Below, piece by piece: positions 35,407 to 43,205 of a DNA stretch of 64,000 nucleotides. Position 1 is the first letter of the stretch, and every line of letters starts with the position of its first letter. Made by a program: the position numbers and the translations under genes. The notes beneath the pieces are model-generated. The model did not search any database, was not told the DNA's origin, and saw nothing but the letters and a program-made list of their open reading frames with translations. The DNA is from an uncultured bacterium (GTDB lineage Bacteria; Cyanobacteriota; Vampirovibrionia; Gastranaerophilales; Gastranaerophilaceae), in assembly GCA_949283255.1 (NCBI GenBank), contig CASDRS010000014.1, positions 36,370 through 100,369 on the forward strand. Reading direction: 5' to 3'.

Positions 35407-36142
35407 AGTTTTCCGTAGTTTTCTCCATAATTTCATCAAAAGAAATTCCCCGCAAATCAGCAATATATTCAGCAACAAATTTCACGTATGCAGGCTGATT
35501 TTCTTCTCCTCTATGCGGTACGGGAGTAAGATACGGAGCATCTGTCTCTAAGATAAGCCTATCAAGAGGGATATCTTTTGCCACATCTTTTGTCTTTACT
35601 GCATTTTTAAATGTAACAACTCCGCCTAATGCTATATACCAGTCCTGCTTAATACATTCTCTTGCAAATTCCACACTACCCGAAAAACAATGCATAACAA
35701 TCTTGGAACCTTTGTTATACTCTTTTAGAATATCAAAAGTATCTTTATGAGCTTCTCTATCGTGAATAGATATCGGAAGATTTAATTCGTTTGCAAGTTT
35801 TATTTGTTTTATAAAAACTTCCTTTTGTAAATCGTTAAAACTTTTGTCCCAATAGTAATCTAATCCAATCTCGCCGATTGCAACAATTTTATTACTTTTT
35901 GAATACTCTCTAATCTTATCGATTAAACTATCATCCCAATCATTAACTTCAGACGGATGAACTCCAAGCATTCCATACACATTATCATACTTAAGAGCAA
36001 GCTCGTAAATCTTATCAACATCTTTTGGATAAGCACAAGGCACAATAACTTTTTCAACACCGTTTTCCGCTGCATTTTTTAAAACATCTTCAACGGACAA
36101 ACCTTCTATCATATCAATATGTGTATGAGTATCAATCAACAT
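35375..36142 (-). CDS. tatD: TatD family metal-dependent deoxyribonuclease
   Basis: A 255-residue TIM-barrel hydrolase. The start MLIDTHTHID holds the first metal ligands (HTH), GEIGLDYYWD near 91-100 provides the Glu ligand, SIHDREAHKD and VMHCFSGS the further His ligands, and LETDAPYLTP the Asp. TatD proteins act as DNases in DNA repair or turnover. The open frame extends 87 codons further upstream without homology and across the gatD start, so I use the ATG at 36142, which is directly followed by the metal motif. Its C-terminal codons overlap the opposite membrane-protein gene. Confidence 0.95.
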   Translation of the reverse strand: MLIDTHTHIDMIEGLSVEDVLKNAAENGVEKVIVPCAYPKDVDKIYELALKYDNVYGMLGVHPSEVNDWDDSLIDKIREYSKSNKIVAIGEIGLDYYWDKSFNDLQKEVFIKQIKLANELNLPISIHDREAHKDTFDILKEYNKGSKIVMHCFSGSVEFARECIKQDWYIALGGVVTFKNAVKTKDVAKDIPLDRLILETDAPYLTPVPHRGEENQPAYVKFVAEYIADLRGISFDEIMEKTTENSNLIFPKLLL

Positions 36143-36190
36143 ATTCTCAAATCCCTCTTTCAAATAAATTATACCACACGAAAGAGTTTG

Positions 36191-36199
36191 TGCTATAAT
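36191..36199 (+). promoter_or_regulatory. Extended -10 directly before gatD
   Basis: TG-C-TATAAT ends 7 nt before the ATG at 36207, and there is no Shine-Dalgarno in between, so the mRNA may be leaderless. Confidence 0.5.
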
Positions 36200-36206
36200 C
36201 CGAATT

Positions 36207-36941
36207 ATGGAAGAGAAAAAATTAAAAATTACAATTGCGCATTTATATCCGAAACTTTTGAACTTATACGGAGATATAGGAAACATAATTACCCTGAAAA
36301 AACGCTGTGAATGGCGTGGAATTGATGTTGATTTTGAAGAGATAAATATCGGAGACAAAATAAAAGAACACGATATATATTTTATCGGCGGAGGACAAGA
36401 CAAACAACAAGAAGAAGTCGCTGATGAATTATATAAACAAAAAGATTTTCTGACAGAAGAACGAGATAGGAATGCGGTATTTCTTGGAATTTGCGGCGGA
36501 TATCAGCTCTTTGGGCACTACTATCAACCTCACGATAAAGAAAAGCTAAAAGGCATTAGCCTAATGGATGCCTATACCATTGCAGGAGATAAAAGATTTA
36601 TCGGGAATGTTACAGCTGAAACAGATTTTCTCACCCCAAAAACTTTGGTTGGTTTTGAAAACCACAGCGGACTAACATATTTGCAAGGTGAAACTAAACC
36701 GCTTGCGACAGTTACTGTCGGGAATGGCAATAACGGCAAAGATAAAACTGAAGGCGGAAGATATAAAAATGTTTTTGGGACTTACCTTCATGGTTCGTTC
36801 TTACCTAAGAACCCGCATTTTGCAGATTATATGATAAGTCTTGCATTAGAAAAACGCTACGGAGAAAAAATAGAGCTTCAAAAACTTGATGATGAATTAG
36901 AACTAAAAACCCATTATTCATTAGTTGGCAAAGCTTATTAA
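36207..36941 (+). CDS. gatD: CobQ-type glutamine amidotransferase, GatD-like (lipid II isoglutaminyl synthase subunit)
   Basis: A 244-residue class I glutaminase-like protein. It has the GatD pattern: ITIAHLYPKLLNLYGDIGNI at the start, YFIGGGQDKQQEEV, the nucleophile Cys96 in LGICGGYQLFG, and the catalytic His195 in GTYLHGSFLPKNP. GatD supplies ammonia to MurT, which amidates D-glutamate in the peptidoglycan precursor. murT usually lies directly upstream, but here the upstream neighbour is tatD on the other strand, so the partner must be elsewhere in the genome. CobB/CobQ enzymes of cobalamin synthesis are longer and less similar. About 100 bp separate it from the FliI-like gene. Confidence 0.85.
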   Translation: MEEKKLKITIAHLYPKLLNLYGDIGNIITLKKRCEWRGIDVDFEEINIGDKIKEHDIYFIGGGQDKQQEEVADELYKQKDFLTEERDRNAVFLGICGGYQLFGHYYQPHDKEKLKGISLMDAYTIAGDKRFIGNVTAETDFLTPKTLVGFENHSGLTYLQGETKPLATVTVGNGNNGKDKTEGGRYKNVFGTYLHGSFLPKNPHFADYMISLALEKRYGEKIELQKLDDELELKTHYSLVGKAY

Positions 36942-37005
36942 TTTATATTCTATTTTCTTCTTCATTGATGTAAAAGAAAAAATAAACAAATATTTAGTAA
37001 ACTCC

Positions 37006-37033
37006 TTGTATTTTTATAGAAAAATATTATAAT
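37006..37033 (+). promoter_or_regulatory. Promoter of the FliI-like gene
   Basis: TTGTAT (37006-37011), 16-bp spacer, TATAAT (37028-37033). The -10 ends 6 nt before the ATG, predicting transcription from the start codon itself; no Shine-Dalgarno is present. Confidence 0.55.
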
Positions 37034-37039
37034 TTTACT

Positions 37040-38392
37040 ATGACCGAATTAAACATAGATAACTCTTGGATTAATGATTTAAAAACACGAGTACATGAAA
37101 AACTTGAAGAGACAGAGCTATTTAAGTTCAAAGGTACCGTATCAAAGCTTTTAGGTTTGACAGTAGAAGTAAAGCTTCCCGGATTAAAAATCGGGGACTT
37201 ATGCTATATAGAAACCAACACAGGAGAAAGAAAACCTGCAGAAGTACAAGCCTTTAAAGGAGAAGTAGCACAACTTTTGCTTTTGCTTGACGGCAACGGT
37301 ATAGGACAAGGTAGTACCGTTATAGCAACAGGCAAACCGATTATTATTCCGGTCGGAGACTTTCTTTTAGGTAGACTGATTAATCCAATGGGTGAACCTA
37401 TTGACGGCAAACCTATGGATACCTCGGGTGCAACTTGGCGCCCGATAGAAGGACCACCGCCGGGTCCATTTGAACGACCTATTATTACAGAAATATTTTC
37501 AACAGGAGTTAGAGCAATTGATGCTTGTATGACAATGGGCTGCGGTCAGCGTCTTGGGCTATTTGCAGGCTCAGGTGTAGGTAAAAGTACTCTTTTGGGT
37601 ATGATTGCAAGAAATTCCGATGCGGATGTTAACGTTGTTGCACTAATCGGAGAACGTGGAAGAGAAGTTAAAGAATTCATCGAGGACTCTCTTGGCGAAG
37701 AAGGTATGGCAAAATCCGTAATTGTCTGCTCCACAGGAGACCAGCCTCCACTAATCCGACAAAAAGCTTTACTTACAGCAACAGCAGTTTGCGAATATTT
37801 TAGAGATCAAGGGAAAAAAGTATTTCTAATGACAGATACCGTAACCCGTTGTGCTATGGCAGGCCGTGAAGTAGGACTGTCTCTTGGTGAACCGCCTACA
37901 ATGAAAGGTTATCCGCCATCAATTTTCTCTTGGCTTCAAAAAGTTCTTGAACGAGCAGGGAATAGCCCAAAAGGTTCAATTACAGCCTTATACACGGTAT
38001 TAATGGAAGGTGATGACATTTCCGATCCTATCGTAGATATCGTACGTGGTATTGTTGACGGTCACATTTTCTTATCAAGAAAAGTTGCCGAAAGCAACCA
38101 CTATCCTGCTATTGATGTTTTAGGAAGTATCTCAAGGCTTATGTCTGCAATTGCGACACCAGAACACAAAGAGGCAGCCGCTAAAATGAGAAAAATTCTT
38201 GCTATGTACAGAGAAAACAAGGACTTAATTGATGTTGGTATGTATCAGCCTGGTTCTAACCCTAAACTCGATATTGCAATACAAATGATGCCTCAGGTAA
38301 ATGCATTTTTACAACAAAGGACTTCGGATATTGTATCAATGGATACGACAGTCCAAACGTTAGTCGATATGATGAAAAACGTTGATATCTAA
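37040..38392 (+). CDS. FliI/SctN-type secretion ATPase
   Basis: A 450-residue rotary ATPase related to the F1 beta subunit. The FliI/YscN/SctN subfamily is indicated by GPPPGPFERPIITEIFSTGVRAIDACMTMGCGQRLGLF read in short motifs: PPGPFER, STGVRAID, GQRLGLFAGSGVGKST with Walker A at 177-184, ALIGERGREVKEF near 206, and MTDTVTRCAMAGREV. These ATPases power protein export through flagellar or type III secretion systems. No other flagellar or secretion gene is in the window, so it is an orphan here. The stop overlaps the end of the opposite LysM/GNAT-like gene by 4 bp. A V/A-type ATPase role is less likely given the motif set. Confidence 0.88.
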   Translation: MTELNIDNSWINDLKTRVHEKLEETELFKFKGTVSKLLGLTVEVKLPGLKIGDLCYIETNTGERKPAEVQAFKGEVAQLLLLLDGNGIGQGSTVIATGKPIIIPVGDFLLGRLINPMGEPIDGKPMDTSGATWRPIEGPPPGPFERPIITEIFSTGVRAIDACMTMGCGQRLGLFAGSGVGKSTLLGMIARNSDADVNVVALIGERGREVKEFIEDSLGEEGMAKSVIVCSTGDQPPLIRQKALLTATAVCEYFRDQGKKVFLMTDTVTRCAMAGREVGLSLGEPPTMKGYPPSIFSWLQKVLERAGNSPKGSITALYTVLMEGDDISDPIVDIVRGIVDGHIFLSRKVAESNHYPAIDVLGSISRLMSAIATPEHKEAAAKMRKILAMYRENKDLIDVGMYQPGSNPKLDIAIQMMPQVNAFLQQRTSDIVSMDTTVQTLVDMMKNVDI

Positions 38393-39480
38393 ACATCTAA
38401 CAATATAGGTTGAGATAATGCCATTTGTTTCCACTTTTCAAGCCATTCTCCATGTAAATTCATTGGAGTATCGCGGGATACATATTTACCATTATTTTTC
38501 AAATAAAGAAGATTACCCCAATTCTCAAACGTTTGAGAATGCAGAATAGTTTTACCATCCACAACTTTTGACACTATATGTTTTTTCAAAGTTTCTGCAT
38601 CAATACCGGAACGTTCAGCCCAATTATTTAAAACGCTATTCAATTTTTCTTGAGAAATTTCTATTTCCGTAGGAATAACTCTAAAACCACTCTTGTAATG
38701 AAAAGGATAAGCTTGAGCCTCTGCACAAATTTCAACAGTTTTAAAATTTTTCTGCATCATACGCTCAACACCAATCTGATGAGCCCTGAGTCCAATCCCT
38801 GCATATCTATCAGCACCACCGGCAGAATCCATCCAACCAGGTAAAATCTTTCCGGCATCCCTATCTATTTGAAAACTTCTCTGCCCCACAAGTTCATATT
38901 CTCCGGCAGCATTCTTAACATAAATTCCCCAAGCTTCATGAGCATCACTAATGGCAATAGGTTTTACGTAAGCCTCAACAGGTTTCCCTGTTTTCTTATC
39001 AATAAGTGTTGTTACATGCAACCCATCTTCATTAAAGCGTCTCGCAGGCTTAAATTTCGGAGAATACAGTTTTTTCATAGTTTTTGACTCAAGTGCAGAT
39101 TTTGGCAAATTTTTTGCATTTTTAAAATAATCAACAACTTTCTTTTCAAAAGCTTTGATTCGAGCCGTAATTGTTTTTATATTTATATCTTTACCACGAA
39201 AAGACTGAGTATTTTTCTTAACGTAAAAATCTCCTATATGAGCAGGGAAACTCAACAAATATTGTTTATCACTCATTTTTAATGAAATATCACCGCTTGG
39301 TATCCAAATTTTCTGCCCTGTCCTTGCCAAATTCGGAATCGTACCATCGCGTTTTGATAAGCTCTCATAAGCTTTACCAAGCTTAGAAAATTCGTCCTTT
39401 CCAATAAGTTTCGTAATTGCTATTCGATTAGCAATAGTCCAGCCATTGCAAACCAAAAGCCTCAGGCTCCTTATATTCAT
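38389..39480 (-). CDS. Putative LysM-like plus GNAT-like protein
   Basis: A 363-residue protein not assigned to a known family. Residues 11-62 look like a LysM module: NGWTIANRIAI ... IPNLARTGQKIWIPSG, where the closing GQKIWIP is the common LysM end. Residues about 170-275 resemble a GNAT acyltransferase: an AGIGLRAHQIGVERMM stretch (226-242) like the acetyl-CoA pyrophosphate loop and helix, then ICAEAQAYPFHYKSGFRVIP (251-270), recalling the A..FY.K.GF motif. No signal peptide is seen. One reading is an enzyme that modifies cell wall or a sugar-bearing substrate; both domain calls are by eye. It converges on the FliI-like gene. Confidence 0.6.
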   Translation of the reverse strand: MNIRSLRLLVCNGWTIANRIAITKLIGKDEFSKLGKAYESLSKRDGTIPNLARTGQKIWIPSGDISLKMSDKQYLLSFPAHIGDFYVKKNTQSFRGKDINIKTITARIKAFEKKVVDYFKNAKNLPKSALESKTMKKLYSPKFKPARRFNEDGLHVTTLIDKKTGKPVEAYVKPIAISDAHEAWGIYVKNAAGEYELVGQRSFQIDRDAGKILPGWMDSAGGADRYAGIGLRAHQIGVERMMQKNFKTVEICAEAQAYPFHYKSGFRVIPTEIEISQEKLNSVLNNWAERSGIDAETLKKHIVSKVVDGKTILHSQTFENWGNLLYLKNNGKYVSRDTPMNLHGEWLEKWKQMALSQPILLDV

Positions 39481-39551
39481 ATAACAATTCCTTTATTAGA
39501 ATCCCCTTTTACTAATATAATAAAACATTTTGAAGCCTAAAATTGCTAATA

Positions 39552-40976
39552 TTATTTAATAACTTCAATAAAATCGTAATCTGTCAAATAAGGCAAATGC
39601 GCTTCGGTAATCAACTCACCCGGTAACAAAATCGCAATTCCAGGAGGACATTCTGCAATAACCTCAGCTGAAATTCTGCCAATCGCCAAATCTTTCGGAA
39701 CTGTTTCTTTTTCTGCAAAAAATGCTTCTCTCAAACTCATCTTTATCTGAGGAGTCAACATTGGCATATGCTTTTTCTTTTCTAAATAATAAATATCAGA
39801 ATAATTCGAGCTGTCAATCTTTTGGAGGCATTTCACAAGATATTCCATATCAGCTCTTGTATTGCCCAAGTTTGAAAGCAATAACAAACCTGCATCAGAT
39901 GCGCTTTCTACCTCAATGCCAAAATCAATTTCCAAAATAGATTCTAATCTCTTACCGGACAATCTGTCATCTCGAATAAAAATCTTTGTAACATCAGTCA
40001 TATAACCAAAATCAGGCTTCAAGTCATGAATATGCTCTAACTGCTCAATTTCTCTGCGCAAAAATTTAGCATTGGCAACAGCACGCTCAAGCTGTTTTTT
40101 ACCTCTTGTACTTTCAAGATTTGCCCTAGCAGCATCAAGACTAGCCAACAAAATCAATGACGGACTTGTTGTATGCAAAAGCTTCAACGCCTTCTCTACA
40201 GCATCAACATCAAGCATAGAGCCTTCCGCAATATGAAGCATAGAACTCTGGCTCATACTTCCGCCTGTTTTATGAAGTGAATGAACAACCGCATCAGCTC
40301 CCAATTGTAGAGCAGGAGTAGGCAAATGTTTGCTAAAATTCCACAAACATGCATGCGCTTCATCAACAATTAAAGGAACTTTGTGTTTTTTACATATCGA
40401 AGCAATCGATTTTATATCAGACACAACACCTTCATAAGTCGGATTTGTAAGCCAAACCATAGAAACGTCATCATGAGAAGACAACATCTCTTCAACACTT
40501 TCAGGAGTAACGTTACCCCATATTCCCCAATCGTCAAATTTCTTAGGGATTAACCATAACGGCTCGGCACCCGAAATAATCATGCCTGTTAAAACCGAAC
40601 GATGACAATTTCTGTTAGTTAAAATTCTCTGACCTTTTTTAGTAAGCCCCATTGCAAGAGCAAGATTACCTGCAGTAGAACCATTCAAAAGGAAGAATGT
40701 TTTTTTAGCTCCAAAAGCCTTTGCAGCAAGCTCCTGAGCTTCCTTTATAGGACCCGTTGCAGGATGGAGCGTCCCCAAATTATCAAACTCATCAGTAGTA
40801 TCAATAGAAAGAGCCTTAGTTCCTATCAATTTTTTAAATTCAGGCAAAGAACCATTACCCTTTGTATGACCCGGGATGTGAAATTGATATGTAGGGTTTT
40901 CATACGCTTCCTTTAGGGCTTCAACTATTGGGGCTTTAACTTTAACAGATTTAATATTCTTTGTTACATTTGTCAT
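39552..40976 (-). CDS. Orn/Lys/Arg decarboxylase family enzyme
   Basis: A PLP-dependent amino-acid decarboxylase of the aspartate-aminotransferase-fold group (about 474 residues from the ATG at 40976). The start FHIPGHTKGNG, DTTDEFDNLGTLHPATGPI and FFLLNGSTAGN are diagnostic, DEAH and the cofactor lysine in SLHKTGGSMSQSS (K236) form the active site, and the C-terminal domain ends with ISAEVIAECPPGIAILLPGE. Length fits the short class found in Gram-positives and cyanobacteria, often arginine decarboxylases that begin spermidine synthesis; lysine or ornithine cannot be excluded. It is flanked by the porin-like gene, divergently transcribed. Confidence 0.92.
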   Translation of the reverse strand: MTNVTKNIKSVKVKAPIVEALKEAYENPTYQFHIPGHTKGNGSLPEFKKLIGTKALSIDTTDEFDNLGTLHPATGPIKEAQELAAKAFGAKKTFFLLNGSTAGNLALAMGLTKKGQRILTNRNCHRSVLTGMIISGAEPLWLIPKKFDDWGIWGNVTPESVEEMLSSHDDVSMVWLTNPTYEGVVSDIKSIASICKKHKVPLIVDEAHACLWNFSKHLPTPALQLGADAVVHSLHKTGGSMSQSSMLHIAEGSMLDVDAVEKALKLLHTTSPSLILLASLDAARANLESTRGKKQLERAVANAKFLRREIEQLEHIHDLKPDFGYMTDVTKIFIRDDRLSGKRLESILEIDFGIEVESASDAGLLLLSNLGNTRADMEYLVKCLQKIDSSNYSDIYYLEKKKHMPMLTPQIKMSLREAFFAEKETVPKDLAIGRISAEVIAECPPGIAILLPGELITEAHLPYLTDYDFIEVIK

Positions 40977-41020
40977 AATCAAAATATACTATAAAGAAAT
41001 CATGAAAATCAAGTATTTTG

Positions 41021-41029
41021 TGATATAAT
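41021..41029 (+). promoter_or_regulatory. Extended -10 directly before the porin-like gene
   Basis: TG-A-TATAAT ends 8 nt before the GTG at 41038 with no Shine-Dalgarno, again compatible with a leaderless transcript. Confidence 0.45.
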
Positions 41030-41037
41030 TAATATTT

Positions 41038-42420
41038 GTGAATAACATTATTGGAATTATTGTATTTATACTACTCTTTATATCTTCTCAAAATTTAGTT
41101 TTGGCACAAAACAAACCTGAGAAGAACGTAAACACGGAAGAAATAAGGTTAGAACTCCCCGAAAAAAGATTCTTACAACAACCGCAGTTAACACCAGAAA
41201 CTACATCTGGAACTCAAGATATAGAAGCAGGTTCTAATGAGGATGTCAATATAGAAGAAATAGATGACGAACTTCCGGAGAATAACAACGAGTTACAGTC
41301 ATTTACTCCTAAGAAACAAAAACACGGAGATGTTGAGAGTAATACGGAATCAGAATTTTCACTATTTGACAATTTTAATTTAGATAAAAATAACGATAAC
41401 AAAATTGATGAAGACACCCTAATTGGCAAACTTATAAACAGAGACATAATCAGAACCGATATCCCAACTTATTTGCTTGCACCGGAATTAACATTTCACC
41501 CTAAAAAGGGCCCTGTGAGTAAGGTTGAGTTTTTTGGAGCATATAACGGGTATTTATCATCATCTTGGGATAACGGGGATTACGATACATCTTATGATTT
41601 CGGATTTTTGCAGGTCGGTGCTATAGGTAAAATCAGAGGAACAAAAACCGATTTCAAAGTATTAGTCAATCCGAGACCATCAAGCGAAAGGAATTATATG
41701 CAAAATTTCTTTGCCGATGCATATTTGATTAACAGCTCAATTCCACACCATAAAGTTGTAGTAGGTTATTCCAGAAACCAAATAGGAAAAGAGGGCGGTT
41801 CAAGCTCATTTATTCTACCGTTCATTATGCGCTCACAAATATCCAGAAACTTTGGCTCAACAAGAGCACTTGGAGTAAGATTAATCGGAAACTATGATTT
41901 AATCGATTACAACTTTGCGTTTAACAGCTCAGACAGATATTTCAGAGACTGGTTTGCGGGACCTGAATTTACAGGCTGGGTAGACTTTAAACCTCTTGGC
42001 AAAACCGATGGAAGATACGGCAAATTAATAATAGGCGGCGGCCTAAATGCGGGTAAAAATCATACAGACTACACCGTTGGCAGTTTATATTTAGGTTATA
42101 AATACAAAAAACTCTGGACGAGTTTTGAATACGGGATTGCTGACGGATATAACGGAAGCTACGTTGTTGATAAAAAAGCTACAGGCTTTTACGGAACAAT
42201 AGGATACAAAATCCATCCAAGATTACAAATAATCGGCAGATTTGACCAATTCGACCCGAATAGAGACATTTCAGGCGACTTAAGAAGAGAATATACGGCC
42301 GGTATAAATTATTTTATAAAAGGTCAAGCTCTAAGACTCATACTTAACTATATCTTCTGTCAAAACCAAAACACAGAAGACAGCCATAGATTTTTAATAG
42401 GCACACAAATTTTATTATAG
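41038..42420 (+). CDS. Porin-like outer-membrane beta-barrel with acidic, EF-hand-bearing N-terminal region
   Basis: A 460-residue secreted protein. Residues 1-23 are a signal peptide (cleavage after VLA). Residues 24-135 are polar and acidic and include DKNNDNKIDEDT at 116-127, whose D-x-N-x-D-x-x-I spacing matches a calcium-binding EF-hand/dockerin loop. From about 155 on, alternating aromatic strands with short turns and tight glycine hairpins build a beta-barrel, ending in a hydrophobic strand FLIGTQILL without a classical terminal Phe. The pattern resembles phosphate-selective (OprP-like) porins. Start is GTG. A terminator follows. Substrate unknown. Confidence 0.78.
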   Translation: MNNIIGIIVFILLFISSQNLVLAQNKPEKNVNTEEIRLELPEKRFLQQPQLTPETTSGTQDIEAGSNEDVNIEEIDDELPENNNELQSFTPKKQKHGDVESNTESEFSLFDNFNLDKNNDNKIDEDTLIGKLINRDIIRTDIPTYLLAPELTFHPKKGPVSKVEFFGAYNGYLSSSWDNGDYDTSYDFGFLQVGAIGKIRGTKTDFKVLVNPRPSSERNYMQNFFADAYLINSSIPHHKVVVGYSRNQIGKEGGSSSFILPFIMRSQISRNFGSTRALGVRLIGNYDLIDYNFAFNSSDRYFRDWFAGPEFTGWVDFKPLGKTDGRYGKLIIGGGLNAGKNHTDYTVGSLYLGYKYKKLWTSFEYGIADGYNGSYVVDKKATGFYGTIGYKIHPRLQIIGRFDQFDPNRDISGDLRREYTAGINYFIKGQALRLILNYIFCQNQNTEDSHRFLIGTQILL

Positions 42421-42466
42421 AACTTTATACTTATATGATAATGACAATATAAGCTATTTGTTAATA

Positions 42467-42497
42467 AAAAAGAGTAAGGCAAAACTTACTCTTTTCT
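42467..42497 (+). terminator. Bidirectional terminator after the porin-like gene
   Basis: AAAAGAGTAAG (42467-42478) pairs with CTTACTCTTTT (42485-42495) over a 6-nt loop, with T-rich flank on both strands; it serves the convergent SH3-like gene too. Confidence 0.85.
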
Positions 42498-42557
42498 GTT
42501 ATATCTATTCAAGAATTATTCAAGCCCAAATACTCATTCGTAAAAACCTAAAAAGAC

Positions 42558-43202
42558 TTAGCGCACATCAGGGAACAAATATTTAACGCCGTCATCACTC
42601 CTCCAACGAACATAACCTGTTTTTGGAGTTTTATCAGCATCAACAACAGTAACGAGCATCCAATTTCCACGAATTATATTCAGATTTATAAGCTCAGGAT
42701 TATTTATGGTTGAAATAGCTTTTGCATCATCTTCAGGACTGCCGAACATACTTTTAACCTTTTCTGGAGCCCCATTCAGAATAACAAGTCCATACTTTCT
42801 TCCATACATATTATAAAAATTCATCCAAGTACTAAACTTAAACGGATCATCTTTTTTTATCCAACCTCTTTCGCCTGTGCTGTTATTGTAAATAACTTCC
42901 ACCCAATCGTCAGTCTCGTCAGTTACTGCCATAAGCGCGAGGTCTTTTTTCTCAAGATAAACAACAAATAAATCAGGTAGTGTAATATTCTTAGGCAAAA
43001 CTCCGTCCTTATTCCACACAATTTTTTGCTTAATCGGAGATTTATCATCAGGTTCGTTATACACAACTATTGCATGCCCGACCTGATAAAGGCCGTATGT
43101 ATTTGTATAATTAAGGCTCACCGCATCAGGAATAACGTTTGCTGCACAAACTTTTATTCCTAAAAATACAAATAATAATAATGCCCAAAATATTTTTTTC
43201 AT
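42558..43202 (-). CDS. Secreted SH3-like domain protein
   Basis: A 214-residue exported protein: signal peptide at 1-20 (cleavage after VCA), then a beta-rich region. The central part (about 90-125, DLALMAVTDETDDWVEVIYN then GERGWIKKDD) looks like a bacterial SH3 domain, in which W-V-E-V and G-W-I-K are frequent. The C-terminal part (GNWMLVTVVDADKTPKTGYVRW) looks like a second, more diverged one. Such domains often bind peptidoglycan. It begins 3 bp after the pheT stop; the ATG at 43202 is favoured over the TTG before it because GGGAG sits upstream. Probably co-transcribed with pheT. Confidence 0.72.
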   Translation of the reverse strand: MKKIFWALLLFVFLGIKVCAANVIPDAVSLNYTNTYGLYQVGHAIVVYNEPDDKSPIKQKIVWNKDGVLPKNITLPDLFVVYLEKKDLALMAVTDETDDWVEVIYNNSTGERGWIKKDDPFKFSTWMNFYNMYGRKYGLVILNGAPEKVKSMFGSPEDDAKAISTINNPELINLNIIRGNWMLVTVVDADKTPKTGYVRWRSDDGVKYLFPDVR

Positions 43203-43205
43203 CAA

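Noticed and set aside
36143..36403. 87-codon N-terminal extension of tatD
   Set aside because: The extension has no homology to TatD, overlaps the gatD coding start, and the metal-binding MLIDTHTHID begins at the internal ATG.
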